Assembly: GCA_027448765.1 (NCBI GenBank)
Contig: DAIDMV010000004.1
Location: 1 to 47,265, forward strand
Length of the DNA: 47,265 nt
Reading direction: 5' to 3'
DNA from: a bacterium
GTDB taxonomy: Bacteria > Patescibacteriota > Saccharimonadia > Saccharimonadales > UBA4665
The notes under the pieces are model-generated. The model was not told the DNA's origin and did no database searches. It saw only the letters and a list, made by a program, of their open reading frames with translations. This document shows, piece by piece, positions 38,258-45,126 of this stretch; position 1 is the first letter of the stretch, and the number at the start of each line of letters is the position of its first letter. The translations under genes were made by a program, and so were the position numbers.

Positions 38258-38504
38258 ACTGCTTAATCATCATTTGGGCCAATCCTTTTCTTTTTTGATC
38301 TTCATCAGCTAAACCTGAAGTAACCAAAAAACCATCTAATGCCCGAAAACATGCATCAGGCATTTGATTAATTAAGGTTGCTGTTTGAATAGGATCAGCC
38401 AAAACTTTTTCATCAGCACCAGCTAGTTCAAAAGTCTGTTTTAAGAGCTCAACTTTTTGCTCATAAGTTCTTTGATTTAAATCTTGAAAATTATTTTGTT
38501 CCAT
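38229..38504 (-). CDS. Small hypothetical helical protein
   Basis: This 91-residue protein has no signal or membrane helix. Its helical content is high, and the sequence around KVELLKQTFELAGADEKVLADPIQ and GLAQMMIKQFVG suggests a small alpha-helical bundle. It has one Cys. It is followed with overlap by the large acidic gene. A leaderless extended promoter (TGC-TATAAT, six bases before the ATG) drives the pair. No function can be assigned. Confidence 0.6.
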   Translation of the reverse strand: MEQNNFQDLNQRTYEQKVELLKQTFELAGADEKVLADPIQTATLINQMPDACFRALDGFLVTSGLADEDQKRKGLAQMMIKQFVGNQSARA

Positions 38505-38510
38505 AAGTTA

Positions 38511-38516
38511 ATTATA
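38511..38516 (-). promoter_or_regulatory. -10 box, leaderless type, extended
   Basis: TATAAT preceded by TGC and followed by TAACTT and ATG at 38504 on the minus strand. Confidence 0.6.
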
Positions 38517-38539
38517 GCAAGTTTTAGCTGAAATTAAAT

Positions 38540-39811
38540 TTAAAAATCAATAAAATCTTGGCAAAATCTTTCAAAAACAGCATTGGTCCAACCAAAACCA
38601 ATTTGAGAAGTATATATTCCGATTACAGGTTGTTTAGCCACATTAACAACATTATATTTTTCTAAAAAATTATCATTCTGTTCAAACCAGGCTAAATTAG
38701 TTTTTAACCATCTCATAGCAACTCGGTTAGCATCATCAAAATAATTATATTTTTTCAAGCCTTCAACCACAATAAAATGAAGTGGCGCCCAACCATTCGG
38801 ATAAGACCATTGAAAGTTTAAAAAACTCTTGTTCTGATATTTTTCTGGCAAAAAATCAGTCGTTACTAAACCACCTTGATGCTCAAAATATAATAAATTA
38901 TTCTTTAATTTTTCAGCCTGGTAATCATTGGCAAGTCCTGACCAAAGCGCAAAATATGCTGCTAAAGATCGAATTGAAGCTTTTTTCTTATCCACAAAAT
39001 TATAATCATAAAATAAACCGCTCGATCTATCCCACATTAAGTGATTTATCTGACTAGCTCGTTGTTCAGACTTAGATAACCAAAAATTAGCTTCATAATC
39101 ATTATTGAAAATTAAAGCCGTTCGATAAAAATCTCTTTCATACTTATACAACATACAATTTAAATCAATCGGTAAATAATTTAGACATTGTCGATTAAAT
39201 CGAATAGTTTTATCCCAACCACTTTCATTTTCAGCTAAACTATCATTAGAATCATAGTAACGGCTTAAACCTTGATAAACCTGATGATAATAAGGTAGCT
39301 CCTGACTGGTCCAAACTTTAACGTATTCTTCCTTGGCAACTTCAATTCTTTGTTCTAACCATTGATTAGACATTGAATAATGATCATAAATATCATAAAT
39401 CATTGATGTCAATAATGGTGGTTGAGAATGAGTTGTTAGATAATCCCTTGAAGCATTAGGAATAATTTGAAATTTTTTAAACAAAAAAATTAAATTATCT
39501 AAAATGCCTAAAACCAGTTCCTTGTTGCTCTCAGAATTTAAAAAAGGTTGAATCGTAAAATAACTATCCCAATAATACATTTCATTAAAATCAAAGCCTT
39601 TAAAATTTTTTCTTGAGGGTATTAAATAAGGATACGGTAAACCAATCAAAGTGTCTTTATCGGTTGGATTAAAGTAAGTTAATTTAGGCCAATAATTTTG
39701 AACATATCTTCGAGCCAAAAAAACATCTTCCATCATTAAATTTTGTGATTGATTAAAAGACCAGTGTTTGGTTTTAAAAGTATTCTTTCTAATATTGGTT
39801 AAGCTAAACAT
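38540..39811 (-). CDS. Trehalase, glycoside hydrolase family 37
   Basis: This 423-residue alpha/alpha-barrel enzyme hydrolyses trehalose to two glucoses. GH37 signatures: KGFDFNEMYYWDSYF (family PGGRFxExYYWDSYF), ESGWDKTIRF with the candidate catalytic Asp, DLNCMLYKYE, QWSYPNGWAP and FLEKYNVV with a catalytic Glu. It lacks a signal peptide, so it probably acts in the cytoplasm. It is shorter than E. coli TreA (565 residues), mainly at the N-terminus. No trehalose transporter gene is in the window. A TATGAT-like box is upstream of the ATG; no ribosome site is obvious. Confidence 0.88.
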   Translation of the reverse strand: MFSLTNIRKNTFKTKHWSFNQSQNLMMEDVFLARRYVQNYWPKLTYFNPTDKDTLIGLPYPYLIPSRKNFKGFDFNEMYYWDSYFTIQPFLNSESNKELVLGILDNLIFLFKKFQIIPNASRDYLTTHSQPPLLTSMIYDIYDHYSMSNQWLEQRIEVAKEEYVKVWTSQELPYYHQVYQGLSRYYDSNDSLAENESGWDKTIRFNRQCLNYLPIDLNCMLYKYERDFYRTALIFNNDYEANFWLSKSEQRASQINHLMWDRSSGLFYDYNFVDKKKASIRSLAAYFALWSGLANDYQAEKLKNNLLYFEHQGGLVTTDFLPEKYQNKSFLNFQWSYPNGWAPLHFIVVEGLKKYNYFDDANRVAMRWLKTNLAWFEQNDNFLEKYNVVNVAKQPVIGIYTSQIGFGWTNAVFERFCQDFIDF

Positions 39812-39915
39812 AGTTGATTCTTTGTTTTCATCTTCTAAAGATAATCATAACCCTTTTTATAAAAAATAAAAGCCTGTTTGAACTTTATAGTTGATTATCT
39901 TAAAATAACAACTAA

Positions 39916-40605
39916 ATGAAAAAAATTAAAAACAGTTTATTTTTATCTGTCGCCATTCCAGTCATCTTAGTAACTATAGTCTATATAGTCGTTAGTTTAG
40001 TTTTAAGCCAACAACATGTTTCAAACAAACAAATGAACGTCAACATTAAGACCGTTCCCAGTGCCAAACATTTTAATTTAACTGAATTAACCTCACTAAA
40101 AAATTATAGTTTTTCGGTTAAAGATAATAATTTAACCTTTAATGGTTCGGTTTTCTCCACTGATAATTGGTCAATCAAGCAACCAGTCTTAGAAGAACAT
40201 ATTAATCATTTCATTTACACTGAATTAAGTCCAAATAATTGGTATAGACAAACTGAGGGAAACAATAACTACAATCAATCACCTTTCATAACAACAGCTA
40301 AAAACTTTTTAAATTTTTATCATGTTGGCGGTACATATTTAGTTAAAGGTAAAACCTGTCAAGTTAACAATATTCAAGGTACAATTTACAGTTTTTTTGG
40401 TCCTGCACTTCATAAAAAAAATACTACCACTATTATTTCCTCGGCTTGTCTAGCTAATCATGGCTATTATTTATTAGCTTTTAATTTGGGCACCTCAACT
40501 GATTTTATAAACTTAAAATCTAAAAACATTAACTTTGGTTTTAGAATTACTAGTATTAATCAAACGAAAAAACTATCCCCACCAAACCATTTTAAATCAG
40601 CCTAA
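39916..40605 (+). CDS. Membrane-anchored hypothetical protein
   Basis: This 229-residue protein has an N-terminal membrane helix (SLFLSVAIPVILVTIVYIVVSLVLS) and an extracytoplasmic domain with two Cys (TCQVN and SACLAN) that might form a disulfide. No known domain is recognised. TAAAAT at 39901-39906 is nine bases before the ATG. The stop shares CTAA with the convergent MFS gene at 40602. Confidence 0.65.
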   Translation: MKKIKNSLFLSVAIPVILVTIVYIVVSLVLSQQHVSNKQMNVNIKTVPSAKHFNLTELTSLKNYSFSVKDNNLTFNGSVFSTDNWSIKQPVLEEHINHFIYTELSPNNWYRQTEGNNNYNQSPFITTAKNFLNFYHVGGTYLVKGKTCQVNNIQGTIYSFFGPALHKKNTTTIISSACLANHGYYLLAFNLGTSTDFINLKSKNINFGFRITSINQTKKLSPPNHFKSA

Positions 40606-42059
40606 CTAGTTGATTTAATGATTCTACCTCTAGATAAAGATAATAAAGCTGCAATAAACATAAAAATCATTAAAACATAAAAAGCAGCGTGTAAACCATT
40701 ACTAAACGCTAAAGCTAAATGTCCGTGCAAACTAGTGACACCAACAAAAATCGCAAAAGCCAAACTCTTAGAAATCGAATGAGAAGCTACTAGAATAGCT
40801 ACTGAAAATGAAAAAACCATACCTATATTAGAAAAAGTTCTGAGCATACCTGAGGAAATACCAAACATATTATCTGGTGATGCTTTCATGACGGCTGAAC
40901 TGTTAGCCGGGAAAAAGAAACTAGAACCAAATCCATTAATTACACTAGCTACAACTACCACCCATAAACCAATATTAAGCGATAAATGAGCATAGATAAA
41001 TAAAGCGATAACCTGAATACTAAGTCCAATAGTTGCAGGAATAACTGGACCAATTTTATCGGCTAATTTACCAGCCAGTGGGCCAATTGCTGAACCGACT
41101 ATATAACCTGGTACCAATAATAAAGAAGCGTGAATTGGCGATAAACCTCTCGGTCCTTGAAGATACATAATCACCAAAAATAATACCGCAAAATTTGCCA
41201 TACCTTGAAATAAAGCAGCTAACAAAGAGGGGGTCATGGCTGGAACTTTGAAAATTGAAAAATTTAACATTGGCTCTGACTGTCTTTTTTCAAAAAAATA
41301 AAAACCAACTAGCAACATTAAGCCAATCACTATATCTAGAATAATCGATGAATTTAAGGAAGAAGTTGTCAATTTAGTAATTGCCCATAAAACACCAAAT
41401 AAACCAAAACCTAACATTAAAATACCAACTGGATCTAATTTATGTTTAAGTTTTTCGTTCTTATCGTGCAAAACTTTTAAAGCTAAAATTGTTGCCGCCA
41501 GACCAATTGGGACGTTGATCCAAAAAATCCAACGCCAAGAAAAATAAGTCACGATAATACCCCCAACAACAATGCCAAGTACAGCCCCTAAACTCCAGCC
41601 AATTGAATTGTAACCATAAGCTTTACCTCTTTCTTCCGGCGGATATAGTCCAGCAATGATAGCACCACTATTAGCTGAAACTAAAGCTCCACCAACACCC
41701 TGTAAAAGCCGAAAAACAATAATTGAAATTTCGTTAAAAGATAAAGCGCACAACAACGAACCTACAATAAAAATAACAAATCCCGCTTCATACATCTTAA
41801 CTCGTCCAAACATATCACCTAAGCGACCAACCTGAGTAGCCAGTAATGTAATCACTAACAAATAACCAATAACAATCCAAATAACAGACGCTAGGCCAAC
41901 CTTTAAGCCTTTCTCAATTTCTGGTAGAGCTAAGACTACAATAGAAGTATCGACGGCTGTAATTAAAACTCCAGTCATAACTACAATCATGGCTAAAGAT
42001 CGATGATTGGTTAAATTAGAATGGTAAGCTTTAACCTGATTAATAATTTTTTCAGCCAT
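40602..42059 (-). CDS. MFS transporter, DHA2 (EmrB/QacA) family
   Basis: This 485-residue protein has about 14 membrane helices. Helix 1 carries TAVDTSIVVLALPEI, then the motif A loop GRLGDMFGRVKMYEAGF, the block RLLQGVGGALVSANSGAI, and motif C (GWSLGAVLGIVVGG). Members export drugs, detergents or other lipophilic compounds by proton antiport. Third in the MFS-MerR-MFS operon, it overlaps the MerR gene by eight bases. Confidence 0.9.
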   Translation of the reverse strand: MAEKIINQVKAYHSNLTNHRSLAMIVVMTGVLITAVDTSIVVLALPEIEKGLKVGLASVIWIVIGYLLVITLLATQVGRLGDMFGRVKMYEAGFVIFIVGSLLCALSFNEISIIVFRLLQGVGGALVSANSGAIIAGLYPPEERGKAYGYNSIGWSLGAVLGIVVGGIIVTYFSWRWIFWINVPIGLAATILALKVLHDKNEKLKHKLDPVGILMLGFGLFGVLWAITKLTTSSLNSSIILDIVIGLMLLVGFYFFEKRQSEPMLNFSIFKVPAMTPSLLAALFQGMANFAVLFLVIMYLQGPRGLSPIHASLLLVPGYIVGSAIGPLAGKLADKIGPVIPATIGLSIQVIALFIYAHLSLNIGLWVVVVASVINGFGSSFFFPANSSAVMKASPDNMFGISSGMLRTFSNIGMVFSFSVAILVASHSISKSLAFAIFVGVTSLHGHLALAFSNGLHAAFYVLMIFMFIAALLSLSRGRIIKSTS

Positions 42060-42519
42060 TTTTTAAAAATCCTTTAATTAAATTAACTTTATCATTTAAA
42101 TCATTACGATAATGATTAATTCGATCAATTTTTTTATCAATTAAATCCATTAAACTGGTGATTTCAGTTAAAGCCGATTGACCGAGTTTGTTTTTTAACG
42201 TTTTATTGTGACTGTCTTTTAAATAAGTTTGCTTCAGATTAGAAATTTTATCTTCAATTTGTAATATTTGTTTAATTTCATTCAAGCTAAAACCAAACAA
42301 ACCCTGAAGTTCCTTAATGTGTTGAGCTCTTTTAACGTCATCTAATTTATAAATTCTTTCACTGCTATGCATAGATCCGTGAGGTATAATCAAATCGTTC
42401 TCTTGCCAATAACGTAAAGCCCTGGGACTTATCTGCAATAAATCAGCTACCTCCGAGATTTTATAATCTCGATCTTCTAACTTTTTTAAATCAGTTAAAG
42501 GCTCAGAAAAATTAATCAT
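42052..42519 (-). CDS. MerR-family transcriptional regulator
   Basis: This 155-residue protein has an N-terminal MerR DNA-binding domain: YKISEVADLLQISPRALRYW (19-38), NDLIIPHG and the second helix-turn SSERIYKLDDV with FGFSLNEIKQIL. A long coiled helix follows, with no large ligand domain. It lies between two DHA2 exporters with eight-base overlaps on both sides. The 19-bp operator upstream of the first exporter gene (44369-44387) is its probable target; it would activate by twisting the promoter when a drug or stress ligand binds. Confidence 0.9.
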   Translation of the reverse strand: MINFSEPLTDLKKLEDRDYKISEVADLLQISPRALRYWQENDLIIPHGSMHSSERIYKLDDVKRAQHIKELQGLFGFSLNEIKQILQIEDKISNLKQTYLKDSHNKTLKNKLGQSALTEITSLMDLIDKKIDRINHYRNDLNDKVNLIKGFLKNG

Positions 42520-44311
42520 TCTGTATTTCTATAGGTGATTGTAAACTAACAGAAGAATCTTTGATAGATGACTCAGTCTCTAAACTAATCTCTGGTTGAT
42601 GAACATATTTTTTACCTCTAGACCAAGAAGCTATAGCAGCAATAATACAGGCAATAATAGCAAACGTAAATGCTTCGTGTAAACCTGATTTAAAGGGTGC
42701 TGAGATTAAACTCGGGAAAAAACCTCTTCCGGTTAGAATAGCTTGATGCGCATGCGATAATGTTTTTAAATATGGTCCGAGTAATTGTTTAACCGGATTG
42801 TAACCTAAGAAAGCCGCGAATAAAACCGAGACAGGTGGTAAATGAGCAATTTTAGTAGCTAAGGCCGGATTAACACCTTCTTTAATTAAGCCCGAACTCA
42901 AGTTCAACGGTAAAGTAGCAGATAATCCAACAATAATTAAAGTAAAGAAAATACCAATCGATAAAACCTGGGCTGAATTTTGAAAAGTTGAATTCATACC
43001 ACTGCCGGCGCCTCGATCTTTAGCCGGTAAACTGTTCATAATACCAGCTCGATTAGGTGCTGCAAAAGCTCCCATAGCAAGACCCATCAACAACAAAATG
43101 GCGCCAAAAGCTAAATAATTAAAATTAATTGGTAAAAATTCCAACAAACCAAAAGCGATAGCCGAAACAATCATACCACCAGTCGCAAAAGGTCGAGAAC
43201 CATACTTATCAGATAAAATACCAGAAATTGGACCAGCCAGTAAAAAACCAACAGTTAAAGGCAACATATAAATACCCGCCCATAACGGAGTTCTAGTAAA
43301 ACTATAGCCGTGCTCTGGCAGCCAAATTCCCTGCAACCAGATTATCATCATAAACATCAACCCACCCCTAGAAATAGCAGACAAAAAGCTTGATAAAACA
43401 CCGGCTGTAAACGCTTTAATTTTAAATAGATGAAGTCGAAACATTGGCTGATAGGTTCTAGTTTCAATAATAGCAAAAATTATTAACAAAACTACGCCAG
43501 AAATTAACTCAGCTAAGACTTGTGGACTAGTCCAACCCATTGTAGATTGACCATGAGGCTCAATACCATAAGTAATACCGATCATAACTAGAATTAAACC
43601 AACGGCAAAGAAAACGTTACCCCACCAATCAACTTTAGTTTTTTCTCTATAAGATCGTTTTTCTTTCAACATTACATAGGCCCAAATAGTACCAGCTATA
43701 CCAAACGGCACTGAAACTAGGAAGACATATCGCCAGTCGATTGGACCCAAAACACCACCTAAAATTAAACCTATAAAAGAGCCACTAATACCGGCTACAT
43801 TATTAATACCTAAGGCTAGACCTCTTTGATGTTCCGGAAAAGCATCAGTTAAAATTGCCGCTGAATTAGCAATCAAGAAAGCAGCACCAATACCTTGAAC
43901 TACTCTCATTAAAACTAGATATAAAGCTCCCGATTGTCCAGTCATCCAATCGATAGTTAAAAGAATAGAAGCCACAGTATAAACTGCAAAACCCAAATTA
44001 TACATTTTAACCCGACCATACATATCACCAAGACGACCCAGACTAACGACTAAAACACTACTAACAATTAAAAAGCTTAAGATCATCCATAGTAAGTAAA
44101 AACTATTTCCGGGTTGTAAAGGATTTAAGTGAATGCCTCGAAAAATATCTGGTAAAGCAATCAACATTATAGAAGAATCAATTGTCGCCATAATCATTCC
44201 AAGAGTCGTATTGGCTAAAACCACCCACTTATATCTTGGATGACGCTGACCTTCATCATTGATATTTTTTTTATGACGTTCTTGAATATATCGATATAGG
44301 ACTGAAAACAT
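42512..44311 (-). CDS. MFS transporter, DHA2 (EmrB/QacA) family
   Basis: This 599-residue protein has about 14 membrane helices: helix 1 with ATIDSSIMLIALPDIF, motif A GRLGDMYGRVKMYNLGF, RVVQGIGAAFLIANSAAI, motif C (GISGSFIGLILGG), and an extended loop before the last helix with a cytosolic tail of about 30 residues. It is longer than its partner at 40602. It is probably a drug exporter. First gene of the operon with MerR. GAGG lies about six bases before the ATG. Confidence 0.9.
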   Translation of the reverse strand: MFSVLYRYIQERHKKNINDEGQRHPRYKWVVLANTTLGMIMATIDSSIMLIALPDIFRGIHLNPLQPGNSFYLLWMILSFLIVSSVLVVSLGRLGDMYGRVKMYNLGFAVYTVASILLTIDWMTGQSGALYLVLMRVVQGIGAAFLIANSAAILTDAFPEHQRGLALGINNVAGISGSFIGLILGGVLGPIDWRYVFLVSVPFGIAGTIWAYVMLKEKRSYREKTKVDWWGNVFFAVGLILVMIGITYGIEPHGQSTMGWTSPQVLAELISGVVLLIIFAIIETRTYQPMFRLHLFKIKAFTAGVLSSFLSAISRGGLMFMMIIWLQGIWLPEHGYSFTRTPLWAGIYMLPLTVGFLLAGPISGILSDKYGSRPFATGGMIVSAIAFGLLEFLPINFNYLAFGAILLLMGLAMGAFAAPNRAGIMNSLPAKDRGAGSGMNSTFQNSAQVLSIGIFFTLIIVGLSATLPLNLSSGLIKEGVNPALATKIAHLPPVSVLFAAFLGYNPVKQLLGPYLKTLSHAHQAILTGRGFFPSLISAPFKSGLHEAFTFAIIACIIAAIASWSRGKKYVHQPEISLETESSIKDSSVSLQSPIEIQND

Positions 44312-44354
44312 CTTAACCTCTATTTTAAAATTTGATTTTAATTAATTCTTATAA

Positions 44355-44387
44355 TTTATAATATTTAACTTTAACGTTAACGTCAAG
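44355..44387 (-). promoter_or_regulatory. MerR-type operator and promoter of the efflux operon
   Basis: The minus strand reads CTTGACGTTAACGTTAAAG (44387-44369), containing the perfect palindrome ACGTTAACGT and near-symmetric flanks. TTGACG (44386-44381) acts as the -35 box. At 19 to 20 bases spacing lies TTATAA or TATAAA (44361-44355). Such a stretched spacer with a dyad between the two boxes is the established layout for MerR-activated promoters. It lies directly after the tmk stop codon and about 44 bases before the exporter ATG at 44311. Confidence 0.8.
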
Positions 44388-45008
44388 CTAATCTTGTACA
44401 AGTTCAATAATGCTCTGATTAATCGTTTCAATTGATTGTTGCCCATCAATTTTATGAATAGAATAATTCTTAATTAACCACAGATAACCATCTCTAACTT
44501 TTTTATAAAAGTCTAATCCTCTAGATTCAAAATTATCACTCGAGACGTCATCATGTCTTTTCCTTAGTCGATTAAAGGCTACATCAATTGGTAGGTCTAT
44601 AATAATCGAAATATCCGGTAAAAATAAATCAGTTAATGATTTTTTGGTTTGAGTAACAATTGATTCAACTGATAAACCCTGACCAAATCCTTGATATGCT
44701 AGTGAAGAAAACCAATTTCTATCACAAACCACCCAGTGGCCTAAAGATAATTCTTGACGAATAACTTGTTGAGCTAATTCACGACGGCAAATGTTAAATA
44801 ATTCAAAATCAGTTTCAGCGCTTCTAATTATATGACTATTTTTAATAATAGGCCGAATCTCTTCACCTAATCGTGTACCCCCAGGTTCTTTAATATCACA
44901 CACCACTTGATTATTTAATTGCAAATAGTCAACCAGTAATTTTTTTTGAGTGGTTTTACCTGCTCCGTCAATTCCTTCTATAACAACATATTTATTATTA
45001 GTTAACAT
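44388..45008 (-). CDS. tmk: Thymidylate kinase
   Basis: This 206-residue P-loop kinase phosphorylates dTMP to dTDP. The motifs are YVVIEGIDGAGKTTQKK (7-23), the DR-type region CDRNWFSSLAYQGFG, IIDLPIDVAFNRLRKR and the RxDDVSS lid. I chose the ATG at 45008 because TATAAT lies exactly six bases upstream and this ATG begins the family N-terminus. A longer frame to 45080 would add 24 residues from the promoter region. It stands in front of the efflux operon, whose operator begins right after its stop. Confidence 0.93.
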   Translation of the reverse strand: MLTNNKYVVIEGIDGAGKTTQKKLLVDYLQLNNQVVCDIKEPGGTRLGEEIRPIIKNSHIIRSAETDFELFNICRRELAQQVIRQELSLGHWVVCDRNWFSSLAYQGFGQGLSVESIVTQTKKSLTDLFLPDISIIIDLPIDVAFNRLRKRHDDVSSDNFESRGLDFYKKVRDGYLWLIKNYSIHKIDGQQSIETINQSIIELVQD

Positions 45009-45014
45009 ATCTCC

Positions 45015-45020
45015 ATTATA
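45015..45020 (-). promoter_or_regulatory. -10 box of tmk, leaderless type
   Basis: TATAAT followed by GGAGAT and ATG at 45008. The GGAG sequence inside this spacer could act as a ribosome site only if transcription began further upstream. Confidence 0.55.
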
Positions 45021-45114
45021 ACTAGATATTAAAAATGATAAAAATCCACCGTACACATAAGACATAAATTTAATCAGCAAATTCTCAGTACTATTAATTT
45101 ATTATCAAATCAAC

Positions 45115-45120
45115 TAAAAT
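45115..45120 (+). promoter_or_regulatory. -10 box of the propeller gene, leaderless type
   Basis: TAAAAT followed by ATTTAT and ATG at 45127. Confidence 0.52.
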
Positions 45121-45126
45121 ATTTAT

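Noticed and set aside
45009-45080. Longer tmk start with a hydrophobic N-terminal extension resembling a membrane helix
   Set aside because: Thymidylate kinases are cytosolic and begin close to the P-loop. The extension overlaps the TATAAT box six bases before the inner ATG.
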